Assembly: GCA_951802425.1 (NCBI GenBank)
Contig: OX637799.1
Span: 744,001-808,000, forward strand
Source of the DNA: Clavaria fumosa
Lineage: Eukaryota; Basidiomycota; Agaricomycetes; Agaricales; Clavariaceae
DNA length: 64,000 bases
Direction of reading: 5' to 3'
In this document: piece by piece, positions 10,960 to 21,604 of the stretch
Numbering within the stretch: position 1 is the first letter of the stretch
Layout of the letters: each line of letters starts with the position of its first letter
Notes under the pieces: model-generated
Database searches by the model: none
What the model saw: the letters and a program-made list of their open reading frames with translations, nothing else
Told to the model about the DNA's origin: nothing
Made by a program: the position numbers and the translations under genes

Positions 10960-12266
10960 CCGCTGATATATACGTTTCTTGCAATCTTGACAAACAATAC
11001 AATATATTTGGTCATGGCGAAGGACAGGTAGGACTACAGGTAGGACTACATAATGGCAGCAGTGGGAAGGGCGAGACGGGTGATGCATGATGGTGGGGAT
11101 GGTAGGGATGAGCAACGTGTGACGGCGGTGCAGCGTGATGTGTGTGCGGGAACAACAACGAGTGGGTAATGCATGATGGCACGGGGATGGCCATAATGGG
11201 TAATGCATGACAATGTGGGAACAGCAGCGATGAGGGTGTGATGTATGAACAGCGATGAACAGGGAATGGCGACAATGAGTGGGGTGACAGGGTGGTGGCG
11301 ACGGGCAGCTGGGACGAGCAATGCGCGATTGCGGTGGCGGGAATGGCGGCAATTTGTGCGGAACAGTGACGATGAGTGGGGCGATGGGGTGACAATGACA
11401 GGCAGGTTGATGATGATGAGCAGGGTGATGCATGACGGGGTGATGACAACGAGCGGGGTGATGCATGGGGCGTAGAATAGCGAGGACGAGCAGGATGATG
11501 CATGACGCGGCAGGATCTGCAGCGACGGGTGATGCATGACGGGTGCAGAATAACGACAATGAGCAGGGTGGTGTCGAGGGGATGCATGACGATGCAAAGC
11601 ATGGTGTGACGCGGCGGGTTGCCAAATGGCGGGGTAATGCATGACGGACAATGTGGGAACAGCGACAACGAGTGGGTGATGCATGATGCGGCGGGATCGG
11701 CAGCGATGGGTGATGCATGATTGGTGCAGAATAACGACAATGAGCAGGGTGGTGTCGAGGGGATGCATGATGGGTTACCGAATGGCGGGGTAATGCATGA
11801 CGGACAACGTGGGAACAGCGACAATGAGGGGGTGATGCATGACACAGTGGGATTGGCAGTGATGGGTGATGCATGATGGGTGCAGAATAACGATGATGAG
11901 CAGGGTGGTGTTGAGGGGATGCATGACGATGCAAGGTGTGGTGTGACGCGGCGGGTTACCGAATGGCGGGGTAATGCATGACGGACAATGTGGGAACAGT
12001 GACAACGAGGGGGTGATGCATGACGCGGCGGGATCGGCAGCAATGGCTGGGACGGGGTGATGCATGACAGCGGGACAATGCATGATGGCAGGGGTGAGGG
12101 TGAGGGCCCAGGATGGGGTGATGCATGACGGCGGGACGGGGGTGATGCATGACGGCTGGGACGGGGTAATGCATGACGATGCAAGGCATGGCAAGCACGA
12201 AGGCACAGAAGCTAATTACCCTTGTTGATGCATCACCTATTTATGGTAGTTAGCTTATGTGATGCA
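10960..12266 (-). repeat. KDZ right terminal inverted repeat and subterminal array
   Basis: Inverted copy of the left end. The outer 120 bp match perfectly, and the same CATGCATCACCCC and 180-bp-type units fill about 11040-12200 on the minus strand, with one fewer short unit than the left side. Two tandem CAGGTAGGACTA copies lie at the inner edge (about 11026-11050). Open frames here are a by-product of the repeat. Confidence 0.85.
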
Positions 12267-12270
12267 TTAA

Positions 12271-12570
12271 AACACTTGAATCGCCTGCTGAGTCAGCAAT
12301 TATGTTGGCGGGGCACATCTGCGGCACCAGTGCTCTTGCGTTTCAAGGCACCCACAGTCGAATGCATGGTGTTGTCAGGATCAGTCACCTTCAAGGAGGG
12401 ACGTGAGGCATGAGCAGATCGATGCAAGCCCGCGACTTTTTGAGCAGGAGGATTGGTAAAGAAGCGGTCGAGTGTTGTGGCGGAGCTTTCATGACTAGCA
12501 GGAGTGCTGGATGAGAGCGCCAGGTATGGCAAATCACGACCGACTGGGAGGCGACAGGAGATATCATTGG
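12271..12570 (-). pseudogene. hAT transposase, N-terminal fragment
   Basis: Minus-strand frame VGRDLPYLALSSSTPASHE...FFTNPPAQK...KRKSTGAADV, a Ser/Pro-rich lead region of the hAT gene whose middle lies at 1-600. The KDZ element (TTAA at 12267) separates the two. The sequence left of KDZ (TTTGCTCACCTCTAG on the minus strand, about 611-625) looks like an intron branch point and acceptor, so KDZ may sit in or at the edge of an intron. Upstream the Copia element at about 12570 splits it from the start codon fragment at 16104-16228. Confidence 0.5.
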
Positions 12571-12800
12571 TACTCTACTGTCCTTATATACATTCTCTGT
12601 AGTTATGTACTGTAGTACTTGTGATGCAACAGTGGTCGCGCTACTGTGATGCGTACAATCCCTATGCTACAGTCGTTGCTTATGTAATCGATTACTTTAC
12701 ACTATCTCGCCTGAGCACAACACTCTATAAGTTAGTTACAGTTGTTAGTGATACAGGTTATAGGACAGACGGATCTTCGTGATCCTTGAATACTCCAACA
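12570..12800 (-). repeat. Copia 3' LTR
   Basis: Begins TGTTGGAGTATTC at 12800 (minus) next to the polypurine tract; the end at about 12570 (AGTACCA) is estimated because the partner LTR is truncated. Confidence 0.65.
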
Positions 12801-15800
12801 CACCCCCTTCAAGGTGCACGAAGTCCGAGAGCGCAAGCGAAGTGCTTCGCCTTCAAGCTTGGTAATGCCTTCGTTAGTGTGTCGGCTACCATGTCATCTG
12901 TGGGGCAGTAGATGAGTTTGATCTTGCCTTCTTGCACAGTGTAACGTATGAAGTGGTAGCGAAGGTCGATATGCTTGGTTTGCGCATGAAACAAGCCGTC
13001 CGCATCGCTCGCAAGTGTGATCGCTGGGAGTGAGTCACTCCAGATTGTTATCGGTTTGCTGAGTGGTCAGAATACTTCGCCGATGAACTGTCGTAGCCAG
13101 AGCGCCTCTTTTGCCGCATGCGTCGCCGCTATGTATTCTGCTTCAGCCATCGAGAGCATCACCAATTCTTGTTTCTTTGAGAGCCAGGACACTGCGCCGC
13201 CATCGATAAGGAACACGTGACCAGATATTGCGTGGCGGTGGTCTTGTGTGGTGCCATCCGCGTCGGTAAAACCCTCTAATCCTTTTCTCTCACCTCCGTA
13301 GGTTAGTTCCCAATTCTTCGTCCCTATAAGATACCTGAATATTCTCTTCACAGCTTCCCAATGCACTTGGCCAGGGTTGTCGACGAACCGGGCCAGCAGT
13401 GCAACGGGAAACGCGATGTCCGGTCGGGTCGCCACAGCGCAGTACATTAGCGATCCGGCGGCTTCGCAGTACAGTACGTTCTTCATTTCTGCTTTCTCTT
13501 TGATGTTTGCAGGCACTGATCCTTTGTGTACCTCGCAGTGGGGTCCATCGGTATGGACAGCGGTTTATCGTCTTCAAAATTGTACTTGCGCAGGATCGAT
13601 TCGATATATGCCATCTGCGATAGCGCAATCGTTCCTGCTTCGTAGTCCCTCGTTATCTTTATTCCTAGCAGCCATTTCGCAGGCCCCAGGTCTTTCAAGG
13701 TGAATCTCCGCCCCATTTCGGCCTTATAATGTTCAATTAATGCCTTTGAGTTCCCTGCGATGGTACAGTCGTCGACGTGAACGGCCAGGACCAGCATGCT
13801 GTCTCCTCTATGCAGATAGAAGACTGCAGGGTTGCTCGCGCATCGGGTGAGTCCTATTTCCTTCATCATCTCGTTCATGGTTTGATACCAACGTCGTCCG
13901 GCTTGCTTTAGGCCATATATCGTCTTCCTCAGTTGTACACAGTGCTCGGTCAGGTCCGCTTCCTCAAATTCCTCGGGTAGCTCCATGTAAATCTTCTCGT
14001 TGTCATCGAGGATGCCGTTTAGGTTTAGGAATGCACTGTGGAAGTCGAACATCTCGATTATCCATCCGTTTCGCCCAGCTATCACCGGGATCGTTCGGAT
14101 GGCGGCCAACCGCACGACGGGCGCGAACATCTCATAGTAGTCTTCACCGTGGACTTGAGTATATCCCTTTGCCACTAGTCACACCTTGTATCTTTCAATT
14201 TCGCCATTCTCATCCTTCTTTATTCACAGTACCCATTTGCTCCCTACTATGTTGCTGTCTTTCAGTCGTCGCACGACTTCCCAGGTCCCTGCTTGCTTCA
14301 AATTTTCTATTTCTGTTCATATCGCATTGAGCCAGCGAGGCCAGTCGGGCCGGGTCTTGGCTTCTTTCAGGGACTGTGTGTCTAGACCTTCGGCATCAGC
14401 TATGGCAGTGACCATCATGTGAATCTCTATTGTTTCTTCTGTGGTTGTGCCTGCCTCGTGTTCGTCTAGCGTTGACAGCCCTGGGATTCTTTGCGTTCTT
14501 CCAACACGTCCATCAATTGTCCCTTCTCCGCTTTTCAGTCTTCTTATATGCTGCGATGGTCTTCGCATTCTCTGCGGTCATTCCATTTCGATTCATCCTT
14601 CAAAGTCTTCTCCTAGAGGGTCTTTCGTGAGTGGTTCTGGTTCGGAGTGGTCCTCTGCATGAGTTTCTCCTGTTCCAGGTGCGTTCCCGAGTTCTGGCGT
14701 CGATACTGGGTCTGATTCTCTTTCACCCCCGTTTTGTCCTGCTGGTACAAGTTCGATACCGCCGATGTCGTCGTTTTGAGTGTCGTGGAACTTGATGCTT
14801 CACTCAATGCTGACGGTCTTTTTCTCAGGCCAGTAGATTCGGTGAGCGTTCGTTTCTTCATCATATCCTAGCCACCTCGCCGGTACTCCTCGCGCCTGCA
14901 GCTTGTTATTGCCTGTAACATGGACCCAAACCTTTTCTCCCCACTTGTGCACTCCCTTAAGCATCGGCTTCGTCTTGTACAACATTTCATGCAGTGTTTT
15001 TCCTTCCGTTACTCCCTTTGTAGGTGTTCGATTCTTTAACCATACGATATGTCTTACTGCTTCGCCCCATAGGAAGCTGGGAAGTCCACTCGCATGAAGT
15101 ACCGCCCTTGTTCTCTCGATAACCGTTCTGTTTAGTCGTTCGGATATTCTGTTGTACTCGGGCATGTCGTGTACGGTCAGGTAGTGTGCCATGCCTTGCT
15201 CTGCTAGGTAAGCTTGCAGTTTATCGCTCATGTACTCCCCTCCACGGTCGCTGATGAGCCCTTTGGTCGTCTTGACGCCATGTTGAGTTCGCATCCAGGC
15301 TGCGTATTGCTTGTAAGCATCGAATGTTTCTCCTTTCTTCCTCAGCAGTGCTAATCGTGTCCACCTCGTGTAGTCATCTGTAAATGACACGTAGTAGACT
15401 TTCTTGGTCCTCGTCTCAACTGGTGCTGGTCCCCACAGGTCGGAGTGGACTAGTTCGCCGAACTTCTCCACTCGTGGTCTTTCACATATGGACTTTATTT
15501 CTTTTTGAGTCATCTTTGCATGTTCACATGATTCGCAGATGATCGTTTCGTCCGTCGCACGTAATTTTATGCCCTTTATCCACCCCTTGTCCACTGCCTT
15601 CTTCGCTGCCACAGGTGCTTCGTGTCCTAGTCGTCGGTGAAGTTGATCTAGGGTGAGTGTCTCGTCGTCTTCTGCTGCTGCTGCCGCTGTGGTATTGACG
15701 TGGTTTACTCTGTACAGCCCATTGTCAACTTCTATTCATCCGATTACCTCTTTCTTTAGGTTGAATATGCAACACATCGTCCCTTGGAATATGACGGTGT

Positions 15801-15972
15801 AGCCCTCTTTGGCCAGCGCGGATATGGATACGAGTGTGGGGCCGATTCCAGGGCAATACAGTACGTCTTTCAGTGTTATTGCAGTTTGTTTCTCACCATT
15901 CGGGATGATGACTGTCATGTCACCTTTCCCAGTCACTTGAAACGTTCGTTTGTCGGCCGCACGGATCGCTTT
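12801..15972 (-). pseudogene. Copia pol: protease remnant, integrase, RT, RNase H
   Basis: In order down the minus strand: end of protease and pre-integrase (DVLYCPGIGPTLVSIS, 15936-15736), integrase (HSDLWGPA, DYTRW, about 15612-14800), a linker, reverse transcriptase (AKGYTQVHGEDY, FDFHSAFLN, YGLKQAGRRWYQ, active site VHVDD, 14175-13483) and RNase H (SGHVFLIDGGAVSWLSKKQ, AEAEYIA, then TKHIDLRYHFI, 13516-12809). The frame is broken repeatedly by stops and small shifts (for example near 14170, 14320, 14800 and 13067), so no polyprotein can be made. Domain order integrase before RT marks it as Ty1/Copia. Confidence 0.85.
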
Positions 15973-16103
15973 CAGTTGTTGCTTATGTAATCGATTACTT
16001 TACACTATCTCGCATGAGCACAACACTCTATAAGTTAGTTACAGTTGTTAGTGATACAGGTTATAGGATGGACGGATCTTCGTGATCCTTGAATACTCCA
16101 ACA

Positions 16104-16228
16104 CTGGAGCCAACAGTGGCACCAGAAGAGAGCAGAGGACTGACATTGTCTACATCATTGAACCATTCAATTTCCAATGCATCACGCAGTTCGCCATTTG
16201 CAGCTTGTGCACAGCCAAGCAAAGACAT
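16104..16228 (-). pseudogene. hAT transposase, start-codon fragment
   Basis: Minus-strand ATG at 16228 opens MSLLGCAQAANGELRDAL with EIEWFNDVDNVSPLLSS after it, then is cut by the Copia 5' LTR at 16103. This reads as the N-terminus of the hAT gene continued at 12271-12570. I could not join the two sides in one frame without assuming a small deletion. Confidence 0.5.
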
Positions 16229-16569
16229 TGTTAGGCAATAGTGGGCAATAGGAACAAAATGACACCACCTTTATATGTCACCGAGCTTGCGCTTGAACCA
16301 AGGGGCACATCATGGCACAATTCTCGCTCAAGCCACAGGTGAGTGCCACTATTTTCCTGGTAAGGTAAATTTGATGAGTGCAGTTAGTTGGCACTGTTCA
16401 TCAGCAAAATGTCAAATTACTGAATCCAACTGAAACTCCTCTTAAACTGTCTTACACAGCAGATTAAGACATTTTCAGACATTTGAGATTAAGACAACAC
16501 AACTTAGATTAAGACTATTCAAGTTATGAATTTTACTTAAACTTGCCTTAAATCTGTCTTAATTACCTT
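16229..16569. other. AT-rich flank, no gene
   Basis: Upstream region of the hAT gene, then AT-rich sequence with a loose repeat of AGATTAAGAC and CTTAAAT (16461-16560). It may hold the hAT promoter. No coding seen. Confidence 0.4.
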
Positions 16570-17645
16570 AATTTTGACTACCCTGCCACTGTTGCTGCTG
16601 TTGCCACCACCACCACTGCCGCCGCCACCGCTGCTGTCAGTGCTGCCGCTGCCGCCACTGCTGTCAGTGCTGCCGCCACCGCCGCTGTTGTCGGTGCTGC
16701 CACCGTTGCTGTCGGTGCCGCCACCGCCGCTGCTGTCAGTGCCGCTGCCGCCACTGCTGCCAGTGCCGCTGCCGCCACTGCTGCTGTCAGTGCCGCCGCC
16801 GCCCCCGCTGTTGGTGGTGCCGCCGCCGTTGCTGTCGGTGCTGCCACCGCCGCTGCTGTGCCGCCACCACCGCTGCTGTTGGTGCCGCCCCCGCTGCTGC
16901 TGCCGCTGCCGCCGTTGCTGTCGGTGCCGCCACCGCCGCTGCTGTCAGTGCCGCCGCTGCCGCTGCTGTTGGTGCTGTTGGTGCTGCCGCCACCCCCGCT
17001 GTTGGTGTTGCCGCCGCCGCTGCCCCCGCTGTTGGTGCTGCCACCGCCATTGCTGTTGGTGCCGCCACCGCCATTGCTGTCAGTGCTGCTGCTGCCGCCG
17101 CTGCTGTCGGTGCCGCCGCCGCCGCCGTTGCTGTCAGTGCTGCTGCTGCCGCCGCTGCTGTCAGTGCCGCCGCCGCCGCCGTTGCTGTCAGTGCTGCTGC
17201 TGCCGCCGCTGCTGTCAGTGCCACTGCCGCCGCCATTGCTGTCGGTGCCGCCGCTGCCGCCATTGCTGTCGGTGCCGCTGCCACCGCTGCTGCTGTCAGT
17301 GCCGCCGCTGCAGTTGGTGCTGCCGCCACCGCTGCTGTTGGTGCCGCCACCGCTGCTGCTGTCAGCGCCACCCCCGCCGCTGCTGTCGGTGCCGCCGCCA
17401 CTGCTGTTGGTGCCACCGCTGCCCCTGTCGCTGCTGTTGGTGCCGCCGCTGCTGCTGTCAGTGCCGCCGTCACCGCTGCTGCCGCCGCTGCTGTCGGTGC
17501 TGCCGCCCGCCACCACTGTTGGCACTGCTGCTGGTCACCGCTGCCACCGTTTTGGTTGCTGCCACCACCGCTGCTGGTCGCAATCGCCGCTGCCACTTGC
17601 TGCTAGTCGCTGCCGCCGCTCGCTGCTGGGTGCTGCCACCACCCT
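16570..17645. repeat. CTG/CCG low-complexity minisatellite
   Basis: About 1.08 kb of CTG, CCG and GTG triplets with a loose longer unit of about 57-60 bp (GTCAGTGCTGCTGCTGCC near 17071-17220). Frames stay open on both strands (Ser/Gly/Thr-rich on minus, Leu/Pro/Val-rich on plus) simply because no stop fits the triplets; I do not call a gene. Confidence 0.75.
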
Positions 17646-17713
17646 CAAACAGTTCCTCAGGTTTGGTGGGGAGTGAGCACAACCAAACGGTGGAGGGTTG
17701 GGCAGCGAGAGAG

Positions 17714-17852
17714 GATGGGGAGGAGAGGCCCTCTCCTCCCCATCTAAAACACCCGGGGTGTTTTAGACTTAGTGTGGCAATGAGCAAGTGTTGGACTTCA
17801 AAAAAGTTCAACATGGGATCATGTGATCCCATGTTGAAATTTCTTTGAAGTC
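17714..17852. repeat. Three consecutive hairpins
   Basis: Perfect inverted repeat GATGGGGAGGAGAG (17714-17727) with 17731-17744, loop 3 nt. Perfect CTAAAACACCC (17744-17754) with 17756-17766, loop 1 nt. Near-perfect 30-bp arms beginning GGACTTCAAA at 17793 and closing at 17852 around CATGTG. The third is roughly central between the CTG-rich and CAG-rich flanks. Confidence 0.8.
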
Positions 17853-17899
17853 CGATGCGCCTCAGCCCCCCTTGTTCTACCCGTCAGCTGCAACAATGA

Positions 17900-18235
17900 C
17901 AGATGACAACCATGGCAGCAGTGGCTAGCAGGCATGGCGGCAACGATGGCAGCACTTGCAGCGAGGGCGGCAGCAGCAGCATCCAACAGCAAGCGGCGGT
18001 GGCGGCAGCACTGAGCAGCAAGCAGCGGCAGCATATGGTGGCGAGTGGCAGCAACATCCAACAGCGACCAGCAGTGGCGGGCAGCAGCGACGGGCAGCAG
18101 CAGCGGGCAGCAGTGATGGGCGGCAGCGGCAGGCGGCTGCAACAGGCAGTGGTGGCAGCAGGTAGCAGCGGCGGGCAGCAGCGGTGGCGGTGGGCAGCAG
18201 CAGCAGGCAGCGGCGATCACCAGACCCTGGTAGCA
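17900..18235. repeat. CAG/GGC low-complexity tract
   Basis: Mirror composition of 16570-17645: CAG, GGC and GCA triplets on the plus strand. Open frames are compositional. Confidence 0.7.
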
Positions 18236-18309
18236 GCATGTATGAATTGGTTCTCATTACTATTTTCCAGTGTTGTATGTATTCCTCTGATTTAGAACAC
18301 CTAGAATGA

Positions 18310-19060
18310 TATATGGCCAATTGTAATCACAAGGTAACCACTCTACTTGTCCCATACATTAGCACCTCTGTTCACTGGCTGATTGCATGGTACATTTACT
18401 GCTCTAATTGTCCCATACATTGGCATCTCTGATTGACTGGCTGGCTGCATGATACATTAAGTCTTCTAATTATGCCATGCATTGACCCCTCTGATTCAAT
18501 GGCTAATACATGGCCATCTCTAGTTGTATGATACATTGACCACTCTAGTCAAATAGCCAATATATTAACTGCTCTAATTGTCCCATACATTGGCATCTCT
18601 GGTTGACTGACTCATTGTATGATACATTAAGTCTTCTAATCATACCATGCATTGACTCCTCTGATTCAATGGCTAATACATGGCCACCTCTAGTTGTATG
18701 ATATATTGACCACTCTAGTCAAATAGCCAATATATTAACTGCTCTAATTGTCCCATACATGAACACCTCTGATTCACTGGCTGATTGCATGATACATTGA
18801 CTGCTCTAATTGTCCCATACATTGGCATCTCTGGTTGACTGACTCATTGTATGACACATTAAGTCTTCTAATCATACCATGCATTGACTCTTCTGATTCA
18901 ATGGCTAATAGATGGCCACCTCTAGTTGTATGATATATTGACCACTCTAGTATTTGACAAATAGCCAATATATTGACTGCTCTGATTGTCCCATACATGA
19001 ACACCTCTGATTCACTGGCTGATTGCATGATACATTGACTACTCAAATTGTTCCATACAT
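18310..19060. repeat. Tandem satellite, about 170-bp unit
   Basis: The anchor GCTCTAATTGTCCCATACAT occurs at 18401, 18571, 18741 and 18802 and, slightly changed, near 18979 and 19040. Spacing is 170, 170, 61, 177 and 61 bp, so the higher unit is about 170 bp with a 61-bp subunit. AT-rich, no coding. Confidence 0.8.
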
Positions 19061-19068
19061 TGGCACAT

Positions 19069-20598
19069 TCAGCCAGTCAGCCAGAATAGGAATGCCAGTC
19101 AAACAATGGCAAACAAAATATGCTAAAAACAAAAACAAAAACTTGAAATTGAGCAGCCCTGTGCCTGGTCCCTCAGGCACAGGTTACCAATCAGGCATAG
19201 CTGCTTTTGGTAAGCTGCTATGACCATGGGAAAATTTTTGTACAGCTTGCAAAATATGACTTTTTATACACCAAAAGATCAGGGGATTCCAAATCTGGAC
19301 ACCCCACATTTGTATCTGCCTTGGTTCAGTGTCAATTTGCAAAATACACAGAAAATAATCATTTTCCCACAATTCTGCAGTACCCTAGCTTGAAAATTGA
19401 TAGCTAGAAGATACACACACTACCTGTGGACATATGGGGAGGGTGTGGATTAGTTTAACAACCCACCCACCATCTCTGTCACCTCCCTGGAATCTGTTAC
19501 TAGGAATTAGGGTGTTATTGGCCTGGGAGTATGGCTATTTGTTATATTGCAAATTCCAGCCATCAGACTACACCTTATGACATCTAATACAATCGTACAA
19601 AAGCCCATAATTTTTGGTGCAGAATTACAGATTCCCCATGTCTATTTTCCCAGATTTCTCGAAATCTCTCCCCAGACAGTCCCCTTTGTCAAATCACATA
19701 TTCTTGTTGTCTGATAGCTGACAAGGTATGCATGAATACATGTTCAAAGTTTGGTGAAGTTAGGCCAAGTTCTCAGGAAGATAGCTCAGAATGTGTGTTT
19801 TTGAAGACAGTCAAGGTGTTGCTTATCCTTGCCTGTGTTGTTGCCTTCACTTTAGACTGTCCTCCAAAAGAGACATTCTGGGCTATCTTCTTGAGAACTT
19901 GGCCTAACTTCACTAAACTTTGAACATGTATTTATGCATACCTTGTCAGCTATCAGACAACAAGAATATGTGATTTGACAAAGGGGACTGTCTGGGGAGA
20001 GATTTCGAGAAATCTGGGAAAATAGACATGGGGAATCTGTAATTCTGCACCAAAAATTATGGGCTTTTGTACGATTGTATTAGATGTCATAAGGTGTAGT
20101 CTGATGGCTGGAATTTGCAATATAACAAATAGCCATACTCCCAGGCCAATAACACCCTAATTCCTAGTAACAGATTCCAGGGAGGTGACAGAGATGGTGG
20201 GTGGGTTGTTAAACTAATCCACACCCTCCCCATATGTCCACAGGTAGTGTGTGTATCTTCTAGCTATCAATTTTCAAGCTAGGGTACTGCAGAATTGTGG
20301 GAAAATGATTATTTTCTGTGTATTTTGCAAATTGACACTGAACCAAGGCAGATACAAATGTGGGGTGTCCAGATTTGGAATCCCCTGATCTTTTGGTGTA
20401 TAAAAAGTCATATTTTGCAAGCTGTACAAAAATTTTCCCATGGTCATAGCAGCTTACCAAAAGCAGCTATGCCTGATTGGTAACCTGTGCCTGAGGGACC
20501 AGGCACAGGGCTGCTCAATTTCAAGTTTTTGTTTTTGTTTTTAGCATATTTTGTTTGCCATTGTTTGACTGGCATTCCTATTCTGGCTGACTGGCTGA
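19069..20598. mobile_element. 1.53-kb near-perfect inverted repeat (foldback element)
   Basis: Starts TCAGCCAGTCAGCCAG at 19069 and ends with its complement at 20598. The arms are about 740 bp and almost identical; differences gather near the centre around a loop of about 65 bp (about 19800-19870). Each arm also contains a small perfect hairpin (CCTGTGCCTG with CAGGCACAGG, near 19161 in the left arm). The same 66-codon frame appears in both arms on opposite strands, which is a consequence of symmetry, not evidence of a gene. No target duplication or transposase seen. Confidence 0.75.
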
Positions 20599-20870
20599 GT
20601 GTGGAGGGCAGGCCTGAAAAGGGACATGTATTGTAATATATTGTATGGCTATTGTCCACTTTGGGACAAGCACATCACAGTTGTCACAGCAGCTGTATTG
20701 TCATGTCTTGCAATACACTTACAGTCATCTCTTGCGATAGCTATTGATTGTAATTACAATACACTTACAGTCATCTCTTGCGATAGCTATTGATTGTAAT
20801 TACAATACCCTATTGCAAGGAATTCACATCATTGACTGAAATAAGTGCACAATGGTTGAGAATCTTAATA
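20599..20870. repeat. Spacer with a duplicated 46-bp unit
   Basis: Contains two tandem copies of a unit starting AATACACTTACAGTCATC and ending TGTAATTAC (about 20711-20802). Nothing else recognised. Confidence 0.65.
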
Positions 20871-21151
20871 TATCAAATATCAGAGCCTAACAATATATTG
20901 GAGATGATGATATGAGGGGTTTCAATATATCAAACATCAGAACCTAATGATATATTGGAGATAATATGAGAGGTTTCAATACATCAGATATCAGAACCTA
21001 ACAATATATTGGAGATGATGATATGAGAGATTTCAATATATCAGATTTCAATATATCAAATATCAGAACCTAACAATATATTGGAGATGATATGAGAGGT
21101 TTTAATATATCAGATATCAGAACCTAATGATATATTGGAGATGATGATATG
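20860..21151. repeat. AT-rich satellite, left part
   Basis: About five copies of a 57-67-bp unit containing CCTAACAATATATTGGAG and ATATGAGAGGTTTCAATA. The LTR element at 21152 is inserted in this array; the array resumes at 27992. Confidence 0.8.
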
Positions 21152-21604
21152 TGTCACGGTCCTATCCAGTCACCCAGAACACCCCTAATCACCTCCGAAA
21201 TACCTCCAATACATCTCTGACACATCTCCGCTCCAACTCCGGCACCTCCATTTCAATTCCACTCCAACTCCGCTCCGGGGCCCGAAACTCCGGTCCGGAC
21301 TTTTGTCGGACTTTGATATCGGTCCTTCGGACCGAATGGACTTTACTTCTAGCATGTTCCTTGGTGCTAGTCCATGGTTAGTAACCATTGGGACGATGCC
21401 CACTACCCATGGGAACTTATTCTTTGCCTTACATGTATCATCTATGCCTTTCTCACTCCTCAGGTGAAATCGTTGTAGATATTTGATATACTCATGTTTC
21501 ACAGTCTGCCCTATGCCCTACCCTAGTAGCATATAAGCCCCCATGTATCTCCATGATCCTCAGTTTGAATATTAACGTTATTTCTGGTCCTTGTCACTTG
21601 GTCC

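Larger units (their letters stand above)
627..12266. mobile_element. KDZ DNA transposon, complete, 11.6 kb
   Basis: Terminal inverted repeats begin TGCATCACATAAG at 627 and end with the complement at 12266. They are flanked on both sides by TTAA (623-626 and 12267-12270), which is either the target duplication or part of the repeat; no longer duplication is visible. The outer 120 bp or more of the two ends match perfectly, and the similarity continues through tandem arrays for about 1.2 kb. Inside are a KDZ transposase, two small minus-strand genes and one divergent plus-strand gene. KDZ (Kyakuja-Dileera-Zisupton) elements are known to be abundant in agaricomycetes. The intact transposase and matching ends suggest an autonomous and fairly recent copy. 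It interrupts a hAT transposase gene. Confidence 0.85.
12570..16103 (-). mobile_element. Copia retrotransposon, internally deleted
   Basis: Minus-strand Copia. The 3' LTR is about 12570-12800 and is preceded by a polypurine tract (minus AAGGGGGTG at 12801-12810). The 5' LTR keeps only its first 131 bp (15973-16103, begins TGTTGGAGTATTC), which then runs straight into protease-region coding, so gag and the rest of the LTR are deleted. The shared 131 bp differ at a handful of sites; one adjacent pair (CA versus TG) fits an ancestral CpG. I found no clean target duplication. Dead element. Confidence 0.8.

Noticed and set aside
627..12266. A TET/JBP dioxygenase as KDZ cargo
   Set aside because: KDZ elements in some mushrooms are linked with TET/JBP genes, so I looked for an HxD...H dioxygenase core; none of the four genes shows one.
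12540..16110. A 5-bp target duplication (ACTGG) for the Copia element
   Set aside because: It would require LTR ends that do not start TG or agree with the polypurine-tract junction; left as unresolved.
16578..17596. Ser/Gly/Thr-rich and Ala-rich reverse-strand frames of 269-315 codons
   Set aside because: Triplet composition keeps all frames open; no start context, intron or conserved segment.
19207..20460. The same 66-codon protein on opposite strands
   Set aside because: A consequence of the palindrome; no coding signature.
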